This document shows, in pieces, positions 22,111 to 36,100 of a stretch of 64,000 nt of DNA. A program made the position numbers and the translations under genes. Origin of the DNA: Trochalopteron elliotii. Taxonomy: Eukaryota > Chordata > Aves > Passeriformes > Leiothrichidae. The DNA is taken from the NCBI GenBank assembly GCA_024734555.1, contig JANPWX010000054.1, positions 8,571,982-8,635,981 on the forward strand. The letters are read 5' to 3'. Below the pieces are notes generated by a model. That model was given only the letters and a program-made list of their open reading frames with translations, was not told where the DNA came from and searched no databases. Within the stretch, counting starts at the first letter, position 1; each line of letters opens with the position of its first letter.

Positions 22111-25100
22111 AGCAGACCACAAAATTCTACCTTATCTATTGACTAGAAAAAAAAAGGGGCAATAAAATATTTCAATAAGTGCATTAATTTCAAAACCTCA
22201 AAGCCCTAATGTCAAATTTACTGGAATCCACTGACCTTTAAATAGCTTTTAAAGATTTTATGACTTAGATTGTCACATTACTTACCAAGAATCCTTAAGA
22301 AACAGTTTTCTCCATCTATGGTGTGTTTTAATGTTGAGGTTGTGAAGACCTTCCCTTTTCTGCCACTGTCCTTTTTACTCTCACTGCTCTCATACTTGAA
22401 GCTCTACCTAACTAATTACTTAATCTTTGACAAGCTGCAGATATCTGTGGTGCTTATCAGTAATCGTGGTTAGAGGACTAAAAGAATCACTGATAAGAAG
22501 GAACAAAACTCCCCACATTTCTTATAGGATTTTTGTGCTATTGCATAACATAGTGAGAGCATGGTGTCACTGAGCTAGTACTCCTCCAAAACTGTGGCCT
22601 GGTACATCCCAGACATGTCTGCTCTTCAAAGGTTTACTAGTAAAGCCAAGATGAAAGCAATCTGCATTTTAAGGGGTATGGTTTAGGTAATCAAAAGAAA
22701 CAAACCTCTTTGTCAATCAGTACAAGAAAAACTGGCAACAGAATTTCCTGGTGGTATAAGTGCATATAAAGTAGAAATTTTGCCAGCACAGCTATGGTGC
22801 AATGAATGTAGAATAAAAAATAGTCCCAAAAGAATGGTGAGACCAAAATTTTCATGTGTAGATCAAGTCCTAGGAAGAAATGTCACAAGCAAAAATAATT
22901 ATGTTCTGAAAAGAAAAAGGATGGACTGTCTCACTTTAATCTGCAAGAAATGAAGGAACAAAACCATACAGTGGACAAAAGACAGCAAGGGAGCCTCTAG
23001 CAGCTCACTTAAGTGCATTTTAGGAGTATGGATTAGGATCACCATTAAAAGGATAAGGAAAATCCAATGGGACTAGCGGGTAATTAAGAGTAAAAGATGA
23101 CTTATTTTTATTCCTAATATTTGGTCCTCTCGGTTTAGTAACTATATAAAAAAGCCTTCTTTGAAAATTTTGTAGAAGGTATTTAGCAGTAAGACTCACA
23201 TAGTGAGTCCAAAATACCACATAATCTTAAATATTTTTTATCAGACTGTATCAGAAATACCATTAACTAATGATATAATTACAGAGAACTTGTTAATCCA
23301 TTTGTTTTGTTTTTGAAACACAGCTGTAATAGGAAGATGTGCTTGTTTTTTTAATAAATCCTGATAATGTTCTATCAGTTCTAAGAGCTACACATTGATC
23401 TTATACTGATAACTGGTTTAGTTTCAAAATGGTACACCATGTCAAGACCATTTTGTTGCTTGAAAGAAATCATGACTTAAAATATTGTATTTCAGTTGCA
23501 TGCACATGATTCCTATAATCAATCATCCAAACCAAACTTTACTTTTTAGACATTTAATTGAAAGCAGACAAGCTAAAAACCTGCTCTAAAAACCCATGGA
23601 AAAAAAGATTAAGAACAGAAAACATCCTAATTTTTATGTATGTGGTTTTTTTCTGGTTAAAGTTCAGTGCAACTTAAGTCAATCTATTAAGCAACAAACT
23701 ACAGAACAAAGTTTTAATGCTAGTAACATTGTCAATTACAAGCCAATACTATTACCTGAAAAAATGCACAACTGATTGCCAAGGAGGTGACTGCTAAATA
23801 GTTGAGAATAATAAAACCAACTAGAAGATGTGGCCTACCCAACACCATGTTCAGAAGAAGGTTGTATTCTCTTGCATGTAAATGTATTCTGAAGGACATT
23901 CAAAGGAACAAAAAATGAAGTTAGCATTTTACTACCATGATGCGCTGGTGAAAATGTTGGTGGAATATGCAGGGCTGGACCTTTAGGTCCCAAATTTCTC
24001 TCCAGTATTTGAATTTGTCTCAGGTTTGTAGTAAGTAGTAAAACAAAAATCATTGCTTGCTCATTAACTAGCACAAAATAAGTTGAAATGCAGAATACTT
24101 TGAAAAGTCAACGTAAAGGATCCAGGTGGAAGCATTAGTTAGAATATATGAAAGATTTATATTGTTATAAAGCAACAACAACAAAAAAACCCACTAAGAA
24201 GCCGTGGGAATTAGCATAAGCTAGATATACACAGCTCAGTTTGGGACATCATTAATACAGTGACAGCCTCTAGCCCCCTCAGTGGAATAAGCCTCAAATA
24301 CGTATATAGTGGCATGGCAGCACTAGTTCATGAAAGGTACCAAGGCAAGAGGAACCTTATGAAGACAGCAAAGAACTCCTGACAGCTGCTTTTCGTTTTA
24401 GCATTTGGCATGGATATTTTATAGTATGTTTTTGCCTCATGCAGTGACAAATTGGTGCCTGCTTTATGATCCACATATTTCCTTTGAACCTGCTTTTCCT
24501 GATGAGTAATCCACATTCCCACTGTTTGGGTCAGATAGATGAAAACTCCAACTTTGTAGGTGACACCTTCATTTTCATCCCAGCTGACTGTGGAGCTTCT
24601 AATTTAGAGACATTATTAGAAAGGTTATTATGAATGGTAGGAAGGGGAGTAGTATCAGATCTGCAAACTTAAATCTAAGGAAATGAGAAAATGCTTTTTT
24701 ATACTCAATGTATATAAACACACAAAATACATGTAGCTCATCAGCAAGAAAAGTTAGCCCCTTTCATTTCTCGTCCGCAAACTGAACAGTGACAGAAGCA
24801 TGAACTTCAGCATACAATCTATCAGCTTTCACTTTTCTCATGTTGAAAGAGAGAAATACAGACTGAAGAGTAAAGAAAATACATCCTTTGTTAAAGCTGT
24901 ATTATTAAAAGAAATAAAATTATTAAAAAATTGTTATTGCACTCTTGACTTTAAAGTCTCCCTTCAAAGATTTGTCTCCTACAACATTGTCAGAAATAAA
25001 TCATGCAAGCATAGGGATACTTACAGTTAATTTAAGGCTCAGTAAAGACAAGAAGATAGAACAAAACTCAGATTTTTGTACTCTTAGACTACTTTTGCCA

Positions 25101-26984
25101 TACAGTTAGTTAATTTTGATTTTTTGTTTTAAAAAAATCACTTGGAAAAGGCCTACCTGTGCTCCTTTGTTCTTCTCCTTTTTTACTTCCTCTGAATGCC
25201 ATTTCCTATGCCAGAGGAAAAAAAACAGTTTGTTATTGCATCTTCATACACACAGAAGATTATGAAAACATGTTGATCCATTTCTTAGCTGTTGACAGTG
25301 GAGTTGGAAAACTCTGGAAACACTGTTTTGTACTGTTTGGATTTTAAAAGAGTCTTGAACACACAAACTTGAAAAGACTGATTGGTTTCAATGGATTAGC
25401 CATAGCTATCTTAAAAACATTTTTGAACTTATGTGGACATTCCAAAAAGCAATCATCAAAACAACACCTTTATAATAATAATAAAAAATATTTATATGTG
25501 TGATGCATGCTTCTTTTAGCTGCTCTGTTAATTTTCAGTTTTATGTAATACTCAGAGGGAACTTGAGTATTCAAGGTCTGCATTCTTAACTGAATCCCAG
25601 TGGGAAGATCAGATAGCATCTGGCCTTTGTGAATCAACACAGAGTGGCTTCTGAGAAGGAAAGGGTAGTCCTCTATTCCCATTTACATTTGAACAGTCAC
25701 AATAGACGTAGTGATCAGAATTACTTCCTCCTGGCTTCACCTGCAGCAGGTAATGCAGTGGCTTTGGCTTGTCAGTCTTTCAAACAATCTAGTGAACTAG
25801 GCAAACACAAAAGTGTTGATTCATGAAGCGCCATCTCAGCTCTTGGTAGCCCTTGGGAAACAATGCCTGAGTCACCAGCATTAATTCATCACAAAGTTCC
25901 TGACATAGGGCATCTCCTTCATATCTCTTCCCATCCCCTGCCATGGAGGCATTCCACCTCTGTGGAGAGATTTAGCCTACAACCCGACCAAAACCAGCTC
26001 AGTCTGACTTGCAGATGCCAGTGTGTTCAACTTTGGTTAAAGATGTTGTTCTCTTGTAAATGGAAAACATTTTGACTAAAAGCTGTCAAATTGCAGCAAG
26101 TAGCATAGTCACCAGGCTTTATTCAGTGTCATTTTGTAGAGAGAAAGAAAAAAACCTTCAAGGAGATCATATGAGTCATGGGATTAGGTTTCCAGAGGGC
26201 TCTTTGGGACTCTTTTTGACCAAGAGTTTTCTAACACTCTTAGTGCAGGGGCTGTGTGAAACTCAGCAATTTTGACTGTCATACTATTTTTCAGTTCCAG
26301 CTTTCATCACTTTGTGCCTTTTGGGTCTAACTTTGCCTCCACTTAAGTGGTTGTCAATGTAGAATAAATCACATGAAGAATACTTAGGGCCATGTTCTGT
26401 GCCCAGCCCACATAATAGAGGAAGGAATGAAATCCTCAGAAATAAAGGGGTATACTCTCCTTCTCAATATGACTATTGAAATGCTGGAGAGCTAACTGTT
26501 ACACTGAAGATGAGAAATAGTTGTTTTCTATAGCATGTACTAGATTCAAATCTGACAGGACTCACAGACCTCTGCTGCTTTTTTAGAAAAGCAGGAAAAA
26601 AATCTCTATCTTCTGAGCACAATTCATGAGTAGAACAGAGCAATAAAGAATGTATTGCACAATGCATGAGTAGCTGCAGTACAAATTAATATATTGTCAT
26701 GCGTTTAGGAGACAGAGGGGTGTCCAGAGCTGGACCTGGAACAGTCAAGCCAGTGATCAATGGCTTTTAGTAGTGAGGCCAATGATTCTTGAATTCCAGC
26801 CTCTGTAACTATGCCTTGCCATTCATTCTTTTTCAAATGCAAAATATTGCAGACATTCTTTCTCTAAGAGACACATGCTAAAGGACATTGGCACTTGCTA
26901 ACAAACTGGAAAGTTAAACACTTCTTTATGTTTTAGGGCAGCAGATACACTGCAATCTTAAAATACATTTTAAAAAAAAATCAT
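22111..26984. other. Intergenic or intronic DNA, no gene seen
   Basis: Nearly 5 kb of AT-rich unique sequence. All open frames are shorter than 80 codons. No repeat family recognised. Confidence 0.65.
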
Positions 26985-27030
26985 GGCCTGATTCTGACTT
27001 ACTCTTGCATAGGAAGCTCATGTAAGAGTA
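26985..27030. repeat. Possible relic of a dispersed amniote repeat
   Basis: GGCCTGATTCTGA at 26985-26997, followed by an ACTTACTCTTG-like segment, resembles a phrase I recall as dispersed through reptile and bird genomes. Related phrases lie at 40991-41020 and 43091-43122. I cannot name the family. Confidence 0.3.
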
Positions 27031-28129
27031 AAGACTCTAGAGAAGAGCCAGTTTCACAGTAGGGAAAGCTTATTTTGTTATTATTAGCAGGCTGAGGTGT
27101 GCTGATCATTTTACTCCTGGTATTTTGCCATCTCTTTACAAGAATTGCCACGAAATGACTCACAAAAAGAGGTTTTTGAATGGAGCTCAGTGATTTTGGC
27201 ACAGATTATAACTCTGATCATAGGGAAACCATTTACTTTTCCAATTACGTGGTCAAGGCACAACCCAAAGTACTGCAGGGTCTTCTCTTCATGTTAACCT
27301 AGCAGGAATGGCCAACTAATAAACAAAAGAAAGTGAATGTTTGGTGAATTTTATAGTCAGAAACTATACACAAAATCTTCAGGCCATCAATTTCCATTCA
27401 TTATATGCATGCTGCTCTTGAAGACCATTCCTGGAATCAGTTTTCAGAAATGTATTTCAACAACATACTACAGATGCAAAAATTATAACTCCTCTTTTCA
27501 ACAGTTATCTTTAGAAGTGATGTGTAACTGACCTGTCAGCTCCTGTCCTTCACCTGGTGGTGGTTTAAATCAACTCTACAGAGGAAATCAATCTGATGTA
27601 AAGCTGAGCTAGACCTTTGCTAGGCAAATCTCATTAAAACAGAAGCTCAAACAAACACAAGGCTTTGTCACCTACACATTTGTTCTTCAGATCTAATCCA
27701 CACAATGGTCTGCTGACCATGAACTCTTCACCCCTGTAGGAGCTGAGAGTGATCTCCCTCACACTTCTTAACTTTAAAACATTGTTTTCATGCCTTCTTT
27801 CCCCCTTGATTTTCTCTCCCTCTGATTGCAGAAATCATCTCAGTTACTCTTACTCAACACTGGAAAGCATTCCAGCATTTCACAGAGCCTCACATCCGTT
27901 ACTGTTTACAGGACTGTATCCCACAGCTAGGCAGTACTGGGCTGATCCCCGAGTCCCTGAAGTCAGAAGAGATTTTGCCATACACAATAATGAGCAAATT
28001 TTGCAGGAAAATTTGTATTACATCCAGGGTTTTTTTTTTTTATTAAAAGTATTTTTCACTTAATCTAAATAACTGGGCATCGGTACCCAATGGGTACATT
28101 CTTTCTAGCTTTGCTCAGTACAAAAAGCT
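27031..28129. other. Non-coding DNA, nothing recognised
   Basis: Contains a T12 run at 28030-28041. The longest open frame (27749-28063, 104 codons, plus) shows no domain and no codon pattern I trust. Confidence 0.6.
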
Positions 28130-28440
28130 TTTTCATTTACTATACTTTTGGTTCAAGTGCACAAAATTAAGTGGGGCAGTTAAAGCCAGGCAAATAATGT
28201 ACCTGATTTACCAGATTTTATTTACATTAATTTATAGCTATTAGATGTAATATTGTCTGCTCCTGTCACTCTCTGCAATGTGTTTGATGATTCAGGGAGT
28301 AAATAAAACCCAGGGTTAGCAAATAAATGAGAGCAGAATTGGCAGCACACCAAGTCTGCTTTATTTGACTGAGAGAGAGATGTGTTACATGGCCTGTTTG
28401 TTTAAATTACGCCAAGAGCTGAGATACACCAGGTGTTGTA
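28130..28440. promoter_or_regulatory. Candidate conserved regulatory element
   Basis: Repeat-free AT-rich DNA with a TTTACATTAATTTATAGC segment (about 28221-28238) and a forkhead-like TGTTTGTTTAAATTA (28395-28409). Surrounding words (CAAATAATG, GATGATTCAGGGAG) have the look of conserved non-coding DNA. Inference only. Confidence 0.3.
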
Positions 28441-29310
28441 GACCATGGAATAGAGCACTTAAAATGTTTGCAAAAACCAGATTTCTGTTTACTGGTTTGC
28501 CAGAATACAAACCCAGAAAGTTTACACTGAGAAGTTGAAAGAACAGGACTTTGTGAAACCGCTTTGCTATTACTTTTATTAATTAAAATTACAGAAATGT
28601 CTAATATGTGCTAACTATCCAGTCCCCCTGTGTGTCTGTCTCTACACTGGAATATATAGTATATGTAACATTGTAAAATTATTTTAGTGACTATCTTAGT
28701 GATTCTGAAATACCCTAAAACAGTTCTTTAATGCAGATCAAGCCATACTATCTTTAGTCCACTAAACACCCCTTAAATTCAGTAAATGGGAGATGGGTCT
28801 GAGAGATTTAATCTGTCAGGGTTTTTCACCCCACTGCCTCTTCCATCAGAAACAGCCAGACAGAGTGGGTTAAAACCAAGGAGATCCTTATCTGCTGTTT
28901 CAGGACAGGTAGGGAAGAACAGTGTCACAAAGAGATTTTGGTAAGGAGGATCTAGCACAAACTACACTTACAAATTGTTACGTTTTCCTTAAGGTCATAC
29001 TGAAGATGCATTCAAGGACTCACAGCAGAGATGGCTGGGCTGCTACTTTTGTGCTGCTCTCCACGGCGTCCTGCAAAGCAAGCAGAGTGGGGCAGATGAG
29101 GGATCCTCACCCACTTCATTGCAAAGTCAGCCAAGGCAGTTCAACCTACCATATAAGATTGCTTGAAGTAATCCACTTAACTTGGCAGTGCTCTGGGCCA
29201 ATAACCTTTGGCAAGGGAAGAGGTTAAGCCAGCAGGAGTTTTGTCTTAAGCTAGTAAAGCAATTTCTGCAGTGAATGTCAGACCACAGCCTGAATCAGGT
29301 TCAAAACTTA
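28441..29310. other. Non-coding DNA, nothing recognised
   Basis: Unique sequence. The 101-codon plus frame at 28922-29227 has no recognisable features. Confidence 0.6.
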
Positions 29311-29398
29311 CAGAAAGAGAGAGGGGTGAGGGGAAGAAAGAAAGGGGGAGGGGAAGTAGTGGACAAGGAGGACAGGGGGAGAGAGAAGCAGAGAGAGT
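29311..29398. repeat. Purine-rich (GA/GGGA) low-complexity tract
   Basis: About 88 bases almost entirely G and A on the plus strand, with only occasional T or C. It is the only long polypurine tract in the window and can in principle form triplex (H-DNA). The 86-codon frame across it (Arg, Glu, Gly and Lys-rich) is a composition artefact. Confidence 0.75.
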
Positions 29399-32300
29399 AC
29401 TCATTCTTCCTTTAACTCTGAGAAAAACTTATCTGTCTACCAACAAAATAAAGGCTAATGCATGTGAGCCTTCTTTAAGTTTCATCCGGTCATTCTTGCG
29501 TGTTAGTGATTTTCTTCCCTGCCTTGAATAGAGAAAAATTACTTTTTAAAAACCAACTGCAGCAGCAGTGACATGAGTTATCTTCCAACCAAAGTGCATT
29601 GTCTTGGATTCAGTTATCTCTGAGACTACGGGGTTTTTTTGTATCATCTAGTGGTTATAACTTACAACTGCCTGGAGTGCTTTTATTGTCCAATTCAAAC
29701 ATCTTGATGGACAAAACATTCCTACCGACTCTCTCTGGAATCCTCTCTCGATGCTTGCCAAAGCCTGAGTTTCAGCATGCACAGAACACACTGCAAGTCT
29801 GCTTAATCTTACTTTGCATTTAGGAAGAGGATATTGGGATAGTACCAGAGAAATGCTGAAGGGTTCATGTTAACATAATGAAGGAGAAAATAATGCTGTG
29901 CTTAAAAGGAAGCATGTACTTTTGTATGCTGGTTAGTGTGGCTGAGTTGGAATAAATAAAGAAAGGAGATCCCTAGGATAAATTCCCAATTCCAGCAAAG
30001 TTGGACATAAAACTCCATCTGAATGTAGTGGAACCAGCATTTTGCCACTGTTTCTGTTCTGTAGTTTATCCATTAATATAGGTCATCAGTTCCCAGTCCA
30101 TAGAAGAAACAGATTACTGTTGCACAAGGAAATACACACATTTTTAAACATACCTTTCCTCAAAAGTTTCTTGATAAGAAAGTGAAGAATCCATTCATTT
30201 TCCCATTAGTATGAGCACAAGTATTAGAACACAGGATGGATTTCATGCAAGAAACGAAACCACTGCTTATCTCACTGCTGAAGTTTTTTCTAAAACCAAT
30301 TTTAATGGTCTTGTGAGCAAAATAGATTCAATAGGTCTGATCTGCCAATACATTACTCCATTTGTATGTCAGTACAACTCATTGATTTTTGTGCTATTAT
30401 GACTGTGCAGAAATGAAATAATATAGTGTTGAATCAAACCTATTCAAAGACTGACTGATGGTCCTGTTCAGAAATCAGATGAATTAAGAAAAACAAAATA
30501 TGTTGAGAGGAGATGATGTTCCAGATATGCTGTTGTGGGAGGAAGGATCGCACGCTACAACAAATGGGTTGGTTTCTATGATAGAAAACGTTTCACAGTG
30601 GAGAAATTATGTGAAATGTCAGGACAATATATGGTTTGTTTGAAAGCCTCATCATTGTCTAAAAATAATCTCTAGCTTATGTTTTTCCTCTTGGAGAACT
30701 ATTCTGATCCCAATTCTGCATCTCTGTTTCTTCACAGAATAAAATTTGCTAAGTATGGGTCGCTCAGGCAGGAAGATTTGTTGATTTGGGACTTGGGACA
30801 AAATCTAATTTTAGTAGGCTCTATGTTCCTGTTTATAGTGGTGAGGCAGAATATCAAATGAGCTGTTTAACTCTGTTAACACGTTTGCACTGGTTACAAG
30901 GTTCATTTTGATAATTCCTTAAATGACTAGCCTTCATCCTAACATGAAAGCAAGCCTTATTCCATTAAGCCCTCAGTTCACCCAAGTTACTAAAAAATGG
31001 GGCCTCTGTATATTCTGAAGTTTAGGTCACATTAGCCAGCTGCTTGGTTAGGGTAATCTAAACCAAAACAAGAGTATTGTTTTTCTCTAAATAGGTATTG
31101 TAAGTAACAATATATTGTGGGCTTAAACTGTGTTAAAATCACTTTAGGACAGAAGTCTCAAACATAAGAAAAATATGTGTGATAAAATAAGACCAATATT
31201 GGTTTTGACCTAGTTTGAACAAAGGTGCAGAAAAATCAATGAGCCCTGGAGCAGCCTAAATGCTTTGTTAGCCTTTTACTACAACATTATATATTACATG
31301 CAAATAATGGCACAAATTTAATACTACTATTCATGTCAAGTGATTTCTTTGAATCTATATTTTATATTTTACAGATCTTGAACAGTAACATTTTTCTTTT
31401 TAGTGCAAAGTTGCTCAAGGTTCACTGGAGACTCTTTTAAATTGCTGCTTTCAGAGAAATAACAATGTAAAATGACATTATGATGTATAGCACCCTTCTG
31501 AAGACTTGAACCAATGCAGCAGCAAGTCACTAAAACCTCTGGGAATGAAGCAATCTCCAGGGCACTATTGTCCAATTGTCCTAACTGGATCACTTTTAAT
31601 TAGTTGTAATTAATTTCAAGTGACAGTGCACTGAAACATCAAATTATAAAGCACAAGAAAACACACTGGAATTTGGAAAATATCATTGTTGGATACCTTC
31701 TCTAGTACAGAAGAGACCAAGATCTTATTATCCTGCCTTAATCTATATGATTTTCATTAATTTGTTTCTACAACAAAGATAAGACACGCAATGATGTTGC
31801 TAAAGTAGTGACAGAGCTTTAGCACTTAGCCAGCTGACATGCATCAAGTTAACAAGTAGTCCATAGAATTTTTCTCTTGAAGAAATCAGTATCTAGCAAT
31901 CTAACAGTTGTATGTGCTACAGCTAATATGGTTTAGGATTGTGGGTACAACAGGCTACAAACTCCCTAGATGTTTGTCTCCTTCTGTCCTGATGGGTTGG
32001 TTATTCCTGCAAGGGACTTGAAAGACCCAAGTTGAGACAGAGTCCTTATCAGTAGATTTCAAGAGAAACTGAGATTTACCCTCCTTTGAAGATATGTTAG
32101 AAATCCTGCATTTGTCAGTTCTGGACATCCCATCTGAGGGATTTTGCTATCAAGACCTGAAACAATAGTTATTTTTCAGGATTCCTGCTATTCCAGGATC
32201 CCTGGCTGCCCTGGAACAGGCAAGCTGTAGCAAATTCAGCACGGCTTGCAGGTGAGCAACTGCTGGATCTTCCATTTTCTGATCAGAGCAGTCAGAGCTC

Positions 32301-33044
32301 TAGAGAGTTCACACTGAGGTTTTCCAGCTCCTAAGGCTAGATGAAATGCACAGAGGAATGGCTGTCTTTCCTTCTGTTCTTAGCACCATAAATTGGCACC
32401 AATGTGCCTTGAAGATATAGACAGAAGTGCCATATATCATATGTATCACACCACAGAGAAGTCACTGAATTAGAATACTGAATTATGCTCTTAAGTGTTT
32501 CGATTTTGTAGACATTATCAGGCCATATCTATGACAAATTAAAACACTACATTTCTTGATACCACTAGAGGAAAAACATGGCTATGAGATCAAATGGGGC
32601 CAAATTTTCATTGAAGAAATTTTAATGACAATATGTACCTCTGCAATTCATGGGGCAAAACAAACTTTCTCAAGTGAACTTTAAGTGACTGAAAGAAGCT
32701 GAATCATCTTCTGTAGGAACTGAAATCCCAGACTGACAACACAATAGACAGAGGAAGACAGAGGGCTTACTATTCTGTGTGCCAGTGCCCTTCTATTACC
32801 TGTTTGCTTCACAAACCAGCTTTCAGATGACAGCTCCTGATATAGTCAAGAGTTACCTACAACAGACGTAACTGTAACAGGTGTAACAAGGTCTTTGTGT
32901 AGTCTCCTCTCGTATAAACATGATATTATTCTGTTCCTCTGTGATTACTTTGCAATTTGACACATTGTTTTTCATCAGATTTTCACAATTTAGAAATCTG
33001 ATCATGAAGCTGATCGATTTAGTGGGACTGGGAATTGTCTGAAT
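29399..33044. other. Intergenic or intronic DNA, no gene seen
   Basis: AT-rich unique sequence. Open frames below 75 codons, no repeat recognised. Confidence 0.65.
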
Positions 33045-33066
33045 TAATAATAATAATAACAATAAC

Positions 33067-33141
<75 letters not shown>
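33045..33141. repeat. (TAA)n microsatellite, about 32 units
   Basis: Near-perfect trinucleotide repeat of about 97 bases with two AAC variants near the left end (33058-33060 and 33064-33066); the rest is uninterrupted. The minus-strand open frame at 32853-33155 translates it as a poly-leucine run (TTA codons) and is an artefact. Confidence 0.95.
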
Positions 33142-36100
33142 CAACTTCTGAGCATTTACATGTTCTTGTGTTAAGTGAGTCAGTCAGACATATTTTTTCA
33201 GGAAAATGCAGCTAGAGGAACAGTTTCATCACCATTTACCAAAAAATGCAAAATAAGAAGTGGTATAATTCTCAAAAAGAAACTTGTACTGACTCAAATA
33301 AGGCTTCTTTCATTAAATCATGGTAGTATACCAAGGAATAATATTTAATTAGCCTTATGAAATCAAGGAATCTACTAATTATCAAATTACTCCATGCTGG
33401 CAAATTGAACAAGTAAAAGTACAAACAAATTTCCATGAAGATCCATTTCTTATTAGAACACATATAACGATCTAAACCACTTTGCTTTCTCTATTAAAAA
33501 CATCTACATTTGTTCAGGTAACAAAGGCAAAATGTTTGGAATCACCAAATAAAAGTTAAGTGATGAATTTTAAAATATTTCTTTCAAATCAATTTCATCA
33601 TTCTGTCTTATTCAGAGCCATCAAAGATTAAATTCACTTTATTACAGCATCCTACCTCTCCACCTGCAATCAGAGATTCTACTAGCCAGCTGCACTGAGC
33701 AGCCTGCTGGGACCTTACACTAAGAATGGGCCAAACTTAGAAATTATGGATTCAAAAGTACAAGGAACTGAAGCATCAGTACAAAAGCCCCATGAAAAGA
33801 ATAAAATTCCAGTATTTTGGTACCCTGTCCAGGGTTCTCATTATTAGACAAATTGATATTTAATGAGGAACTAGACAGAATTGGACTGGGCTCCTTTTTA
33901 CAGCACAACCTATATAATTTCTGCTGCATCACTATGTCAAAAGTGATTTGATTGAATTTCTTTATTTTAACACTTTTGAGGTTCTTTTTCCTTAGAGGGA
34001 CAGAATTTTTCCATAGCTGAGAACCAATGTAACCTACAATAGGACTGAAGACTATCTTATGTATTCACAGTAAGACAGAGAGGGGAAAAAACTCCACAGA
34101 ACTATTTCTTTTTAGTAATGTACATACTTTTCTTATTGCACACAAGATTATCCCAAATTTCAGATCCGTTTGTAGAAAAGATCAGATAACCTGTCTGCAC
34201 TTCAACGTGCTGGCTAGTACACAGGTTTGGTTTTTGTTCTTTTTTTAGATTCTGGGGTTTTTTTTCTCCTTTTTAGTTACTTTGCTTAATTAACAAGACT
34301 CAAAATAATAGCATGACCTTTGACGCTGTTCTATGATTCAATATATTCAAGAACATCTATTTTTGTTTGTACAATATCACAGCATAAATAGTGTCATCTT
34401 CTAACAGAGTGCGACAGGAGCTTAATTCCTGGTGCCTATGAATCAGGTCAAGAGCTCTGTCGATGACAGTGAGTTAGAGATTTACAGTAGACCAGACAAA
34501 CTATTAAAACCTATGGTAGGGATTATGAGTTATCAAGATGTGCTGAGCTGGCACATGCTGCTAAGTCTGCGGTCAGCATTATCCAGGGAAGCTGCAGTGC
34601 CACAGCTGCACAGCACTCTATTACTACCAGTTAGCATCAGAGCCAGTATCAGCAGTGCAAAGACTTTAAAAAGGTTTGAAGGCAGGAGGATAAAGAAGGG
34701 AAATCAGGAGGAAAATGCATGACAAACAGTAACATCTCTAGGACTGGCAACTCGTAAATCCAAAGGTTGCTAGCAAACAAACTGTAGGTTCAGCACTTTA
34801 ACAAAACCATTCAAGGAAATAACATCAACATCAAATTGAAAGCTTTCTATTCCCTTGTTCTGGCAGGAAGTGTGAGGAAAGCAATAACAGGGAGGCTGCA
34901 GTTTTTCATGCAGTGATTTTTTCTTTGTTGCACATATTATCAGCCGATTATTTGCAATGGAGGAATGTGCCAGGCAGGAAAAGGGCTTCTTGTTCTGTCA
35001 TGCTTTTCCTTGAACTCTGACAATGCCTTTCTTGATTTTTAATATATATAAACACATTGCTTATGGCTCTATATATGCTTGCACCAATAAAAGCATATGG
35101 GCAGGCTAGCTTTTCTGAATCACTAGCTCTTCACAGACTACAGCAGAGGTTAAGTCTGAGCTTTACTTGCTCAAAATTGACTATATATCCCAAATAAGAG
35201 TCATTTTGAGAACTGAGATATATTTAACAATGATTTTTCATGCTTCCAGCAGTTTTCAGCCTTCCTCACTGCAATATGGACAGAGCTTTCTAAGGTCTTA
35301 CACATTCAAAATATTTTAATTTTCATTTAGGTGATGGGTTTACTTTTCATTTAGGTATCCTTTTCATCTAGATGATTTAGAAAATGATAACCACTATAAA
35401 AACTTTTAGGTTTCCCTGGATGCTCTCTTCTGTAAGACTTTAGAATAAAATGAAAAGCCTGCTATAAGATCACAGGCTATTCAGGATGGTGATTTGAGGT
35501 GTCAGGGTTCTAATTTTCTTTCAGTGTCCTGAGCAAGGAAGTTGATAATACTGAAAGAGGTACAGAAAGTCAGAATAACATACTGGCTTTGCCAGATGGA
35601 AATAAACATGTGATCATACTTTAGAACAGACAGAACATTTGCCCTGTCAGCAATCATCATCAGGAACATCCCTCCATCCACACTAATTCCACTTTATCTC
35701 AACTGAGGTCGGTCCAACTTGCCTTTTAGCCTCCCAAGCAGTCTGGTTCTACAAGAATGAAGGGCTTAAACCTTCCGGTGTGATAGGAGAGAAAGACAGC
35801 TGGGTGCCACCTGCACATTAGTAAGTCCACTTACATTCTCAAATGTTCTTGCATACATAACAAATAAAAGAGCTGCACAGAACACCATCCTGTAGAATTT
35901 CCTATAACAAAGGGCCTACTAAAAAATCATCCCATAACATTCTTTAAGATTTATTGGAAGGAAAAGAATCGCCTCAGCAAAGATCAACCATACCACTCCT
36001 ACCACATACCCGGGCAAGCCAAGAACATCTTTAATTAATTGTACAAAAAGCATTTGAAAGATATAACCATTATGCATTTTGGTCTGAAATGAGCAAAGTA

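Noticed and set aside
32853..33155. Minus-strand open frame with a long poly-leucine run
   Set aside because: The leucines are TTA codons from the TAA microsatellite; simple-sequence artefact.
34327..34342. GTTCTATGATTC, the CR1 terminal octamer-like word
   Set aside because: Single copy without the adjacent CR1 3' UTR sequence; could be chance.
35640..36030. Stretch that felt familiar as part of an old repeat or pseudogene (several minus-frame segments separated by stops)
   Set aside because: I could not match it to any family. A repeat-library and protein search would decide; not called as a feature.
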